From NCBI RefSeq assembly GCF_052857255.1, contig NC_135498.1, positions 158,705,124-158,769,123 of the forward strand: a DNA stretch of 64,000 nucleotides, in the 5' to 3' direction. The notes beneath the pieces were generated by a model. The model saw only the letters and a list, made by a program, of their open reading frames with translations. It was not told the DNA's origin and did no database searches. Each line of letters opens with the position of its first letter. Position 1 is the first letter of the stretch. Below are positions 34,636 through 46,665 of the stretch, piece after piece. A program made the translations under genes and the position numbers. Source of the DNA: Amblyomma americanum. Its lineage: Eukaryota > Arthropoda > Arachnida > Ixodida > Ixodidae.

Positions 34636-35280
34636 GAGTCAGCACTGTCGTGTTATGGGGGACAACAGATTATAGCACGCAGATGATAGCACCTGAGCTA
34701 TCGCTATGACCGCGGTAGGAAGTAACATTTTGGGATTCCTTAATGCTTTAGAATATCTGCGAAAATCAATCAATCAATTAATCACTCAATCAATCAGTAT
34801 GTTTACGTTCCAGATACAAATGGAGGGTTTCCTGGCTAAAAGCTGTCTGTGCAGCTTGAATGGGTCCAGGAAAGCTGCACGCAAGTAACTTTTGCTGCCT
34901 AGAGTCCACAACCTATGCGCAACGCTCAAGTTTCCTACGACCATGAACGACATAGTAAATGGACTATTTTTTAAAAGCGCTAAAGCTTATACACGTGTCG
35001 CTGGGCAGCTACACATATCTAAGATGCCTGGATAAAAAAATGTGGTACGCAGAATACTCAATATATCACCCTGATCTATACAATGGAAAGTTTACTGGCA
35101 TCCATATTGCACGGCCATTCTCGAGGATGTCATTGTGGTCCACACACAGCCTGCTGTGAAATTCAGAAAAAATTAGTTTATTCACTGTTAATACCCAGTA
35201 AGCTTTAAAGTCTTCACGATTTTGGCCTTTTCATGGCTGCTTTTTCTCCGCTTGCCGAAATGTGCACACCCAGCTGCTTA
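34636..35280 (-). other. Gene 1 intron 2, middle part
   Basis: Nothing recognised except a short (aatc)n run near 34,770. Confidence 0.4.
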
Positions 35281-35283
35281 TAT

Positions 35284-35518
35284 TGGTTTGGTTTATTATG
35301 GTTTTAAGTCCCAAGGTGACTCAGGTTATGAGGAACGCCGTAGCGAAGGCCTCCGGAAATTTCTACCACCTGGGGTTATTTAACGTGCACTGACATCGCA
35401 CAGTACACGGGCCTATAGAATCTCGCCTCCATCGAGATTCGATCGCAGCGGCCAGGACCGAACCCGCGTCTTTCGGGCCAGTAGCCGAGCGCCATAGCCA
35501 CTCAGCCACCGCGGCGGC
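35284..35518 (-). mobile_element. SINE family A, full-length copy
   Basis: Minus-strand copy with tRNA head (B box on + strand ggaccgaacccgcg, A box ccactcagccaccgcgg), the family body and the 3' end aaccataataaaccaaacc. Short flanking ccagctg on both sides may be what is left of a target duplication. Lies immediately next to gene 1 exon 2 in intron 2. Confidence 0.85.
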
Positions 35519-35589
35519 TCCAGCTGTGCATATTGTCTGGCTGTGGAAATCTGTCGGTAGCTAGAGTCGCACACTCGTGTGCACCCTAC

Positions 35590-35829
35590 CTGGCACCTGT
35601 TCAGAAAGCGGAGGAAGTACTTGGCCAGGTAGATCTCGCTCCTCCACCAAGTGTCTCGAAGCTTCAGGCAAGCCGACACGATGCGACAGAACAGGTACTG
35701 CTCTGACAGGCCCTGCGGTACAGTGCGCTCCGGTTCGCCCATGTCAAGGAGCACCAGCGAGCCCCAAGTCATGGCCACACGGCGCAGCTGAGACACAGCG
35801 GCCTCTACAGTGTCCGCGTACAGCTGAAC
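35590..35829 (-). CDS. Gene 1, coding exon 2
   Basis: 240 bases (80 codons), phase 0 to phase 0. Acceptor gcggttccgcag, donor tgccag|gtaggg. It encodes VQLYADTVEAAVSQLRRVAM, TWGSLVLLDMGEPERTVPQG and RDTWWRSEIYLAKYFLRFLN: two or three amphipathic helices. Contributes residues 139-218. Coding bias and clean splice sites on both sides make the exon secure even though the family is unknown. Confidence 0.87.
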
Positions 35830-37060
35830 CTGCGGAACCGCACACGGATAGGCATGAAGCGGCGGTTCAATGAACTGCCTTTTATGAACAAATACTCTGG
35901 GGCTCGGGTAAAGGGATTTGTTCGCCTTACTCTCAATCAGGGAGAAATAAGTGAAACTCATTCAAGAGTATTTTTAATGACCAACAACACAAAAAGCTCA
36001 TGGCGCTTGCGAGAAACAATTTGGCCAAGAATAAAGGAAATGACCGACACACTAGCCCTTCTGGAGAACACGCTCTGCACCCAACAACTAAACACAGTCC
36101 TTTAAGGGTTAGAGTGTCCGTACAAAAATATCTAAAATTGGAGGACGCTTAAGCTTCGCCTTTAAGAGTGGAACGCGACAGCGTTTTGCAGCACTGTCAG
36201 GGGGTCCACGGAACGCCATCGCCCGTTCGGCGCGACGCCTTGCTAGTTATACAAATCGCTCTGCTACGTACGGTGAAACGGACGCGCGCAGCGGCAAACC
36301 ACATAGAAGCGCTGCCAGGCGCCTTGCCGAAACGCGCGGGACTCAAGATGCAGTCGTAGTTCGTCGGCACATCGTTCTCGACAAAACCGGTGCCACGAAC
36401 GCCAGCATAGCTTCTGCGCCGAACGAACGGGCAGCAAGCCGCAAGCTTCGTGGTGAACGCGCTTTGGATGTGCGCTGGGTTGTTCGCCGCTCACCGTGTG
36501 ATTCCTGCGTGCCCGCACGGCCGCACTGCGCCATAACGAGAGATATGTCAGACGCGTCACTTCCTTTCCGTAAAATCAATTTTCATTTCATTTTCCTTTT
36601 CTTACGGCGCGGTTCGGCTGTCCACAGAGATATATGAGACAGGCCTCACTTCCGTTTCTCAAAACCAGTTTTCAGTTCCTTTTCCTTCCCTTGCAGCGTG
36701 GTCCGGGTTGCCCACCGAAATATTTGACAGGCGTCCCTTCCTTTCCTTGCGCTGCCGTCGCGCGCCATCTGTTGGGGCAGTGGCGTACATTGCGAGGAGT
36801 AGGAGGAGGTATTTTTTGCTCACGGGGAGGAGGAGGGATTTTTCGCTCACGGCCGACACCGCGACGACACCGGCTTTTCTGCGGCACGAGCTCCTTAACG
36901 CTGTCGCGTCAGAAAGTCCACATTGGCTGCTCAGCCCGCGACAGGCGCAAGACAGGCAAATTCGGTATCCACTGGGAATGCCTTAAGTCCTGCGCACGTA
37001 TGTGCCTGCAGTGATGGCACGACTCTATGAACCCATTAACAGAACACATTGGCAGAGTAC
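35830..37060 (-). other. Gene 1 intron 1, repeat-rich
   Basis: Contains a family E module (36,140-36,240 and 36,830-36,915) and two SINE B tail fragments (36,578-36,752). Confidence 0.5.
36140..36960 (+). repeat. Repeat family E, copy 1, with SINE B tail fragments inside
   Basis: The left module has gacgcttaagcttcgccttt and cacggaacgccatcgcccgt. The right module has caccggcttttctgcggcac, then gagctccttaacgctgtcgc. Two SINE B 3' tails (ttacggcgcggttcgg..gagacagg) lie between them. The compact copy at 57,894-58,200 has the same order, and 40,690-41,210 is an inverted copy. Confidence 0.6.
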
Positions 37061-37488
37061 CTGGATCCGGCGGGCGAGGTCAAGGTCGGTGGCTTTGTCG
37101 CGCAAGTCCTGAAGCTTGGTGGCGACGAGCACGCCAAGGGCGCCGATGTGACGCATGTACGTGTCGTAGACGCGCGTGGTGTGCACCACGTAAGCCTGTA
37201 CCAGCGCGGGGTCCAGACGTTCACGCTTTGTCTCGGGGCCCCCCGAGGCCACCACCATGGGGTGCGGCTCACTGGCCATGCGTGCCAGAAGATCCTGCAG
37301 GAACTTGTGAGAGTAGTAGCCATCTACCGGTTGGTAGCTGCTGTCGTCCGCCAGGCTGCTGCGTGATGAGGACAGAGGGCGTGGCGTATGCTTTGTCTGA
37401 TGCTGCACTACGACCTCCGATGAGGCTGTGGCATGACTGTCGGCCGACATCGGGCCCATCAGCACGATGCGCATGGCTTATTAAGGCT
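37061..37488 (-). CDS. Gene 1, coding exon 1 (start codon at 37,474)
   Basis: The exon begins after a strong acceptor (tattctaccttttcattcag) with 14 bases of leader, then ATG at 37,472-37,474 and 138 codons to donor atccag|gtactc, phase 0. Residues 1-50 are Ser/Thr/His-rich and probably disordered (PRPLSSSRSSLADDSSYQPV); later come SHKFLQDLLARMASEPH and helical YVVHTTRVYDTYMRHIGALG. With exons 2-5 (all phase 0) the model is 462 residues. No known family recognised; no signal peptide. The leader carries two TAA codons in frame just before the ATG, so this is the first usable start in this exon. Confidence 0.8.
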
Positions 37489-38079
37489 CTGAATGAAAAG
37501 GTAGAATAAAGAAGGAGGACAAAGGGTAGGTACCTCATGACCCCTGAACTGAGTCTTGCGTTGTGTTTGTATTGTGTACATGTGAATAATTTACGTAATA
37601 ATTTAAAATAAATGTATAGTGTTTGTTGAAGGAACGTAGGCAGAAACTGAAAGTACCGAGTGTAGAGCTGAAAACGGCCAGCCGCAAGGTTTGTTCATGG
37701 GACTCATCATGACATGTGAAGATGAACATTTAGCAACATGACAACTGAAACCTCAGTATCGCAACAGCTGCGCGTCCCCACGTCCCAAATCGGCAAGTGT
37801 CAGTTATTAGCAAGTGTGATCATAGCTATGAAAATGGTAAAAAAGGGAGCCTGAGAGAGGGATAGTTTAATTTTGAGAAGCAGTATGCGTACAATTGGGT
37901 AGACGTAAATAACTCAGCAGTGACAGCTAGGCGGCAGTGTTTCTGAACCGGTAAAATTACGGAGGGCATTTAAGACTACTTACATGTAAATGCGAAAGCA
38001 TATGTCTCATCATAGGCTACAACTATATTTTGTTTACTATTTACTACTAGTGACTAACTGATAGAACAAATGTCTCCAA
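37489..38079. other. Sequence upstream of gene 1 exon 1
   Basis: The acceptor at 37,489 shows that transcription starts further upstream, possibly at the exon near 57.7 kb. No feature recognised. Confidence 0.4.
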
Positions 38080-38312
38080 GGACTTTAGGTGTCAGAGGCT
38101 TTTAGGGTAAAGACGTTTAGCTCAAATGACATTAGGGTGAAGGCCTTTAGGCATAAGACCTTTATGATAAAGGCCTTTAGGTCAAAGTTCTATAGGTGAT
38201 TGAGTTCAAAGGCGTTTACCCTAAAGGTTTTCACCCAAAAGTATTTTTACTTAAAGGTCTTCAACCTGAACGCCTTTGCCCTCCACACTATATGGCTTTG
38301 ACCTAAAGACCA
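38080..38312. repeat. Array of degenerate 17-20 base units in mirrored orientation
   Basis: Variants of aaggcctttaggtcaaa repeat six or so times on the left (to about 38,195), and their reverse complements (ctttgacctaaagacc, gtttaccctaaaggtttt) on the right. A related weaker array lies at 58,445-58,600. No ORF. Confidence 0.7.
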
Positions 38313-40184
38313 TTGGGTGTCCATGTAAACATTGGGTCCTCTGTTGGCACACTTATGGTTGCAATGGCAGCTGCACTGATCACGTCACTGGAGTTTTCGC
38401 ACCGTTTCGTGAGGACAACAGCGCGTGGTTTCGTTCCCGATGAGCCATATAATGCTTACGCATTAATTAAAAATCGACTTGAAGTGGGTCACTGCTTGAT
38501 GACTGCGGACAGCTCGGAAGCTGTTTACTGCGAAGCTCTGGCGGCGTTCTCGCAAGTTCTGTGCAGCCCACGAAGCGAACGGTGAAGGAATACAGCAGCC
38601 CGAAGTTCCGCGTAATTTGCGCCACGAATTCTGGCGGTTGAAAACAAGAAAACGCGTTAGTATGACGTCGGCCTTTTTGTTCAGAGTGAAAAACGAGCCT
38701 TCGTATCGCGGTTCAGCGCGCCTTGAAAACAAAAATAAAAAAATCTGCCTGTGCTGAACCAGGCAGGGGCAAATGCTCTTACAGAAAAGAGAACATGCAG
38801 GGTAAGCGCGTACTTATCATCGGACTCGACATAGCTTTCGTCGTCGTCTTCTTCGACTGTGTACTCTTCCTGGTCAACTGCATGAAAGGAAAGAAGCAAG
38901 AAGCAGACAGCGTCAGTGACCAGTATTCAATTTTGTTTAATTGGAAGACTTGCCGTATGGTACAGAAGAGGCTGCCGATAACATCAAGTACGTAATGGAG
39001 GCTAGTATTCAATTTCTAGTACTTGTGTGCATCGACGCATTAAAGCAGGGCGTAGTTTCCATGGAAGCATGTAAACACAATCTGCGTTTGCAGCTTCGCC
39101 AGGCTTTGAGCGCAGCAACTGTGCACGACTGAGCTTTTTCACCCTCCAGAATCCGGTGTTCGATGTCGATGGCGAATAATTTACACCAGTGTATATCCTC
39201 GAGCGCCTGAATTCTCGAAAATGCCTTGGAAATGCCAGCTGCTTTAAGCTTTAAGGGGCATCGACAACAATTTTTGTTCCGAGTAAAAGTCCATCACGGG
39301 GTACTTTCTGGCCTTGCTGGTGTTTGTTCGGCAAGAAAACACCTACTTGCTGCCGAGAAAAGTGCGTATAAAAATGGCACACATTTTTCCCGCCATACGC
39401 CTCAAACGCCTGACTTCAAGACGAAGGAGGACTCCGTGATTAAGGCAGTGAAGTGAACGAAGTTGTAGCCTAGCCTCAGAGATCAGCTTAAAAAAGCCTG
39501 CCTTGCCGTCATCGTTTTTGCTTCCCACAACGACCGGTCGGTTGAGGCAATACCCGATCACGTCTAGCTTATTAAAGCTCCGTCTACAGTTAAAGCTGTT
39601 TGTTTACAATTAGTACGCTGTAATCTATTCATATAGCCCGATTTCAGTTTGTCGTAGACGTCGCTTTGGTCTAAGATATGAGCGGGGGTGTCCCCGCTTA
39701 TATTTTTAAAATATTAACTGCCTCCAGGAATTCAGAAGTTGTACAGCGCTATGAAAAACCGCCGGCAGAAATTTTCGTGTCAAGGTACCATTAACGCAGC
39801 TGTGTTTAGTAGACTTGAGAGGAAACATCGCGAAATACAAAGCGCACCACGTGACAGTTCCCGGCACATATATCTCTCAGCCAATGCGCACAAAAAGCTT
39901 TCTTGGGGACAGCGCTCCGGAGAAAAGCCAATTTTGTTCTTCGCGACGAGTATTGGGAAGCTCACAGCAGCACCGATATCGCGTGATAGTTTTTGCATTT
40001 TACGTGCTATATTTTAAGGTTTGTAAAAAAAGCTGCTTAGATGGTACCTTGATGCAAACATTTCAGCCAGCAGTTTTCAAAAGCGATTGATCTTCAACAT
40101 CCGCGCTGACACTTCCTGACATCAATTTTTTAAAAAAGTTAGGAAGTTAGTCTCAAAAGATTGGACTAGACACAGAAGCTTCGT
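38313..40184. other. Unassigned sequence
   Basis: No supported gene. The frames at 38.3-39.1 kb lack donor/acceptor support and known motifs. Confidence 0.4.
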
Positions 40185-40475
40185 CTTAAAGGTAAGACGG
40201 GATAGCGCTAAAAGGTTAATGCCAATATAAGCGGAATTGGTCATTCTCGGCATTAAAAGATCCCTGAGAGTCCTCATACACCTCTGGCGCAGTGATACAT
40301 CAGTTATGCAATGCGCCACTTTCCTGCGATGGCAGCTGCTGCCATCGGTGCAGCTTGTGAGATCTGGGTTTCTCTTCCCGAGGAACCAGCCACGGTGGAC
40401 ATTTTCCTCACAATCCGGTTGGCAGGTTAATAAGGCGCCACAAAGCCGTGTTTTGAGGACAATTTGGCCACCTGG
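40185..40475 (+). repeat. Dispersed repeat family F, copy 1
   Basis: Aligns by eye with 42,680-43,000: gatagcg..aatgcc, ggaattggtcattctc, gagtcctcata, tgcgatggcag, caatccggt. Class unknown. Confidence 0.6.
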
Positions 40476-40689
40476 GCCACCCCTATCACGGCAGGTTTTC
40501 CCCACAACGCTGACGACGACGCCACCACCGATGAAGACAACGCTGGATTTTCTGCAGCACTGGAGCGTTAATGCTCTCGCGATGAGAATTAGGCTTTCAG
40601 AACGAGGAAATACTCGACTAGGACGCGCGACTCACAACAGCGCTATAAGCTGATTTCATCGACATAGGACACCACCTTTTAAAACCATG

Positions 40690-41210
40690 GCTATTATAAC
40701 GCGATAGCGTTGAGGGCCCCGTGTCGCAGAAAAGCCTGCAGTCGGCATCGGCGGCGTTGGCCGTGAGCGAAAAATTCCAGATCCATTAATAAATAAAACT
40801 GAGTAGGAAATAGGTCGAGTTGGGGAATCGAACTAGGGCCTCCGGAGTGCGAGACGAGCAAGCTAACCACTCCGCCACGCCGGCTCGTGGTTTGGAATGG
40901 ACAAATGCGCGTCTAGTGAATACTGTGTTCTCTCCTTTTTTGCGGCGCTGTTCGGTTGTCCAGCGTGATATGTGAGACAGGTATCATTTCCATTCCTTAA
41001 AACGAAATATTCACTTCATTTTCCTTCCATTACGGCCCGGTTCGGGGCGTCCACCGAGATATGTGAGACGGCCTCCTTTCCTTAAATTGTCCAACGGGCC
41101 GCGCGTCACGCCGCACGGGCGATGGCGTTCCGTGTACTCCTCGGCAACGCAGCAACACGCTGTCACGTCTCACTCTTAAAGAGGAAGCTTAAGCGTCCTC
41201 CAATTTTTTT
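40690..41210 (-). repeat. Repeat family E, copy 2 (inverted), with SINE tails and a tRNA-like segment inside
   Basis: Minus-strand copy of the family E modules: 41,096-41,210 is the left module and 40,695-40,775 the right. Between them lie two SINE B tails (40,938-41,095) and a tRNA-like segment (40,812-40,885, on the minus strand gtggcggagtggttagc and tagttcgattccccaac). Confidence 0.6.
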
Positions 41211-41833
41211 TTTGCGGCACCCAGACCTCTCAAGCGTACAATGGGGCTCGTGTAGAATTCGTTGAAGTCCATTTCTTATGGGTGGGTATCTGAGTTCCTT
41301 TGAGCTCGAAGAGTCTTTGAACCCTTGCCCCGATTAGCGAGACCCGCAGTGTAACTTGGAATCTGTAGAATTTTTAACCAAGGCTGCACTGAAGCAAGAT
41401 AAAATTGCTCGAAGAGAACGATGGAGTTCAGCAGCTAGACGATAGGAAAACAACATTTCCTTAAAGGGTTCTAAGAAAGACAGGTGTCGAATTGTCATCA
41501 ACGTGACAACTGTTGGCTCTCTTTCTACTGTTCTCCCGCTGCTGTACTAGTGCATGTAAAAAGTTTTTAAATCTTGATTACATACATGCGCACTGCGTGC
41601 TGCCAATGAAGGACGACAGTGTGAACACGCAGTCTAGTCAATTATCTCTCATTATCTCTCAGGATGTCTTAAACACTAACACAGTGTTGCGCGGTTAGAT
41701 ATGCCGCACTCGCGCGACACCGTGCTTCATTCGATACCCATCATGACCCTTGCGTGAAAAGTATCCCTAATAGCCGATAAGCGTCCGATAGACTGGTTTT
41801 AGGCGCCATGACGTAGCGGGTTTCCTTATCCTA
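41211..41833. other. Unassigned sequence
   Basis: Nothing recognised. Confidence 0.4.
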
Positions 41834-42073
41834 AGGTTTGGTTTGGTTTATGGGGTTTAACGCTCGAAAACAACTCAGGCTATGGGGGACGCCGTGGTGA
41901 AGGGCTCCGGAAATTTCCACCACCTGGGGTTCATTACCGTGCACTGAAATCGCACAGTACCCGGGCCTCTAGAATTTCGCCTCCATCGAAATTCGACCGC
42001 CGCGGCCGGGATCGAACCCATTCCATTCGGGTCAGCAGCCGAGCGCCATAACCACTGAGCCACCGCGGCGGCT
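41834..42073 (-). mobile_element. SINE family A, full-length copy
   Basis: Complete tRNA head (+ strand gccaccgcggcgg and gggatcgaaccc), body and 3' end aaaccccataaaccaaacc on the minus strand. One of the best copies to define the family. Confidence 0.88.
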
Positions 42074-42679
42074 GTTATCATATAGGGGCCCATGCTGAAT
42101 GCGGTGCGCAGCCCCGTTCGGCATAGACACGTTTATTTCCGACTTGACATCTTCGATTAGGAATAATGTAGTGCAGAATATATCTCTAGGTATATTAGCG
42201 ACCGAAGCTATGAGGGCGGAGCTAGAACCGATTGAGGGTTACATCTTGGTGCCAAAAATTTCAACTAGTTACAAAAGCGCAGCCTAAGTTTCAAGTGTTT
42301 TGCGAACTACTGTGCTTTTAAACGCGCTGGTAAGATACTTCTGAAAACTCACAGTGTGGCAGCTCATAGCAGTTCGACCGAGAACATCACAATAAATCAC
42401 ATTTATTGCGCACCTTTAATTTATTGCGCACCATTATTTTCATACAAAGTGAACAAACTGTTGCATAAAAGTGCGGTTGTAGTTGCATCGGAGAAGAGTG
42501 ATTGTCTGAGGACAGCGGCAAACTTCCGTAGAATCAAAAGATGATAGGCGATTTCAATAGCTTGGTTAGGCCAATGCGACATAGGTGCGCTAACGCTAGT
42601 AGTTGTGCTTAGTTATTTTCGGATAAATCTGTGAGTGGGGCCTTAGTACTAGCGCAATAAAACTGGAGGTGAGCGTTAA

Positions 42680-43000
42680 GTGTTTGGAGCGATAGCGTTA
42701 ATGTGTTAATGCCCATACGTACGGAGTTGGTCATTCTCTATTTTACATTTATACATCGTTAGGAGTCCTCATACCACTCGTGGCTTAGGGCGGCACTGGC
42801 TAAGCGATGCGCCAGTGCCCTGCGGTGGCAGGTTCTGCCACCGGCGGGGCTTGTGCGACCCAGGTTGCTCTTCCAGAGCAGCATCTCGAGACCAATCATT
42901 AATTTAATTGCCATCTGCCATGGTGGGCAGTTTGCTCACAGTCCGGTGGTAAGGTTGTCACGACGTCACAACGCCACGTCACCTATGTGGCCCACCTGCC
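42680..43000 (+). repeat. Dispersed repeat family F, copy 2
   Basis: Same unit as 40,185-40,475, with tgcggtggcaggttctgcca and a cagtccggtgg end. Confidence 0.6.
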
Positions 43001-43009
43001 ACCGAGCTG

Positions 43010-45195
43010 TTCAAAGGTCGGCGAGGGACCGAACAAATTTTAGCAAAATCTGAATGGGGGTCTAGTGCACTAAAAAATACGACGTCGAAATCGAGTATAG
43101 AACCGCTGACGAGCGCTTTAAGTGAGAAAAATGAATTTATAACAGGTTTCTCGTACCAACGGATATAACTTGCATATTTTTCTGTCACCGCAAGCACTAC
43201 ATGGACAGTTTTAGCAGAGCGCTTTTATGGCCTGCTCCATTGAGCAGAGATGAGCGTGGGCTCAATTGCGCATGCGCAGTACTTTCAGCATTTAGCGGTT
43301 GCCTTAGTTTGCAACACATAAATGACTTAAATTCCGCCGACAAAGATCATCCAGATCAACATCGGGTAGAATTGCAACCTTGTCAAACGGTAGACTTCGG
43401 CGACATGAGACCACGATGCGTACCACGAACAAAAGGGCGCTGTGTGAACTAAATCACCTTCCATACGTCGTAAATTGAGCGTCCTTAGTGATGAATTAAG
43501 ATTTTACTTAAGTGCGCACACCCTTCAGTTCTACGTGGTGAGCAGAGGGAATGCTTAAGAAGAACGTGCAAAACAGTTTAATTTCGATGGGAGGCCTCTT
43601 ATTGAGGTGACCTTAACTCACAGTAAGCAGTGCACGAACGAGGTTCGAAAGGAAGAAAAGAAGATAGTCTTATCGCTTCAGCGTAGGTCACAAGAGAAAG
43701 TAGCCGACATCAAAAGCGGACGGAATAACAAAGAAAGGGAGAAAACAGCTGCCGGAGTTGCGTTCACAAGGAAGCGAGTGATGCCATCAGCCTAGCCTCC
43801 GTGGGAACCGATTCAAGGTCCCCGTGTAAGGCAGCCAGTGCCTTGAGCTAGTTCAGCGTGAAGGAGGCTACTCAGGGAGAAAGCGCGACCGTGGCCGCAC
43901 GTATTCTCTTCCGTCTCACTCGAAACATGCACCGTATTATTTGGTCCAGCGCCGGAGAATCCGCAAAAAAACCCGTCAAAACGAATGAAATTTGCCAGTG
44001 CGAAAGTAAAAGCTATATTACTGACTAAGAAGAGAGTATCTGGAGGGATGAAGAAAATTGTGAGAAATTGATTTTCAGAAACTGGTGACGAGGAAAGAGA
44101 ACCCACAAGCTCTTGCTATTATCCACTAAGACCGCTCGCAGTGATGTACGCGCCTTACAAGTTTAGCGTGTCGACAACGCGAGACATGAGCAGTGAACAA
44201 AACATTCCACGAAGAGTAGTTCAGCTCAGAGCAGGATTGTAAAGGAACATGGCCCCGTCAAAACTACTGTGTCCGCCTGTAATGGTTCCAAAGGCCCGTA
44301 CTTTTACAAGAACGGCGCGTCCCCGCAACATCAAATCCGGCGCCAGTCCTGTCTCTTTGTTCGTCCTAGTGTCTACGGGGCAGTTCAACTGCTGCAATTA
44401 TGCTGTCTTTTTGGCCTTGGTATGTGTACCTTAGTAACCTCGGCGTGCAAGGCCTAGATAATTCATGAGGGGCTGCAGATGTGGCTCATATGTTGCACCA
44501 TTCTGGAAACGTTCTCAGACCATGAGACGGCTTATTAATGCAACGCGATCGCCAACCGTGCAACTACCTATATCTGCACCTCGCCGCAGCAATATCTATT
44601 TTACCATGCCCAAGTCTAAAGGTCTGCTACTTACAATGGCCACAGCGTTAGGCTGCTTGAAATTTTTACAACATAAGAAAGAGGCGAGCATACCCAAACG
44701 CGTCAGGTTCTCAGTTAAAAGGCTGTCCATACAGTGGCTCCAAGTGTTTTGAAGCCCTCGAATAATTCTCCAAACTTCAATCCATTTGCGGCTACTTCTA
44801 GTGGAAGTAGTCTTAAGAGGGTCACGGCTCAGAAGCGGGTGTGCTGCAGAATTGGGAAGCGTGCAAAGCACAGTTTCCCCGAGTAAAGCGCGGCCCTTTG
44901 GCTCATATGGGGGTGCGGTTCATAGAAAGTTGCAGAATACTTAAAATATTAACATACCACCTATGCAGCGAAAACGAACGCAAAAATCTCATACAAGCCT
45001 TGTGCGCATGCTTGTCAACAGCAGTAGCAGCCATTTTGGTAACTCATCCTTGTAGACAACCTTTACTTTGTGGACAAAACACAAGGCGTACTAATCTGAC
45101 AGCAGCAATCTCCACCGATCACGTGGCTCTAACCGGTACCATGATGGCGGCTATGTACAGCATTCCTACGACCTTTTCAAGATCGAGGTGTTATA
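43010..45195. other. Unassigned sequence
   Basis: Contains one GCGCATGCGC palindrome at 43,268-43,277. No gene or transposon recognised. Confidence 0.4.
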
Positions 45196-45430
45196 AGCCG
45201 CCGCTGCGGCTCCGTGGTTACGGTGCTTGGCTGCTGACCCGAAAGACGCGGGTTCGATCTCGGCGGCGGCGGTCGCATTTCTATTGAGGCGAAATTCTAT
45301 AGGCCCGTGTACTGCGTGACGTTATTGCACGTTAAAGAACTCCAGGTGGTGAAATTATTCAGAGTCCTCCACTACGGCGTTCCTCACCACCTGAGTCTCT
45401 TTTGGGACGTTATACCTCATAAAACCAAAG
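45196..45430 (+). mobile_element. SINE family A, full-length copy
   Basis: Plus-strand copy with gctccgtggttacggtgctt (A box), gggttcgatctcgg (B box), the body (ggcgaaattctataggcccg) and the 3' end cctcataaaaccaaagg. Confidence 0.88.
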
Positions 45431-46348
45431 GTTTCTACGGATGTTAAAACAGTGAGTTGTTGATTGTCTGCCTTTTTGTGCAAACATTCCTCCCTGGAAG
45501 TACCGTGATGGAGCTGCAGGCGCTAAGCCCATCCTTCTCTCCACACTTCGCCCATGTGACATTAACAAACAAAAGTGAAGGGGCCACAAACGGTGTGGTG
45601 TGTGCTCACAGCAAAAAAAAAAAAAGGCTGCCTTTCGGGGTTAAGCACTCACTTTCAAAACGGGCCCGTCTGTTCGGTGTTTATGGGTGAAAAATTAACA
45701 GATGAACTTAAAATTAGGAGGGACATACTAAGCTGCACAATGCGGGCACTCCTCAGCTCCGCATGGTTAAGGACGATAATACCCTTTCACCCTACAGAAC
45801 TCGCCGCACAGAGCGACCGAGTTGAAACACTGGAGGAGGGCGTTTTTTTTTTTTTGGACACAGGCTGGACTAGAAGCCTCCTGAAGCGCTAAGCACAGTT
45901 CGCGCTCTCTACCAATTATTTCAATCTTGGCAGTTCTCTCTCTGTGCCGCTGGAAGCCACAGTTGGGCTAAGATTGGGCCAGAGTTATCGCACCATACGC
46001 TGAATCGGGTGCTTGCAGGGTTTCGGTCCCATTGTCGGTTACCGTCCCGTGTCAGCCTACAAACTTCTCACTGAATTTTAACCCTTTCTCTTGCCCATGG
46101 TTCCCTTCGGATCACAACGCGTCTGCTGTTTGTGTGACGTGTGATGGGCATTTGAGGATGAATAGTAGTTAGGCGTCAGTTTAATAGCTAAGTTCTGAGG
46201 TCGTTGCATTGTCTTAGTTATGGGGCTCGGATGACAAACGGAATTTAAGTCCTTAACACAATTCGATTGTATGGGTCTTTGTGGCTATGCTGATGCTTGT
46301 TCAGCAACATTTACTGCTCAAAAAATTGGAATTGAAGCTTTCCCCGCG
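45431..46348. other. Unassigned sequence
   Basis: Nothing recognised. Confidence 0.4.
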
Positions 46349-46665
46349 CCCCGCCGCGGTGGCTCAGTGGTTAGGGCGCTCGACTACTGATCCGGAGTTC
46401 CCGGGTTCGAACCCGACTGCGGCGGCTGCGTTTTTATGGAGGAAAAACGCTAAGGCGCCCGTGTGCTGTGCGATGTCAGTGCACGTTAAAGATCCCCAGG
46501 TGGTCAAATTATTCCGGAGCCCTTCACTACGGCACCTATTTCTTCCTTTATTCTTTCACTCCCTCCCTTATCCCTTCCCATACGGCGCGGTTCAGGTGAC
46601 CAACGATATATGAGACAGATACTGCGCCATTTCCTTTCCCCAAAAACCAATTATTATTATTATTA
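46349..46665 (+). mobile_element. SINE family B, full-length copy
   Basis: Complete copy: A box ggtggctcagtggttagg, B box gggttcgaacccg, the body (gcgcccgtgtgctgtgcgat, gatccccaggtgg), a C/T-rich segment, ccatttcctttccccaaaaa and an (ATT)n tail. ORFs over it are repeat translations. Confidence 0.92.

Noticed and set aside
40812..40885. Minus-strand tRNA-like sequence with good A and B boxes
   Set aside because: The ends do not pair into an acceptor stem, and it sits inside repeat family E; it is a tRNA-derived repeat.
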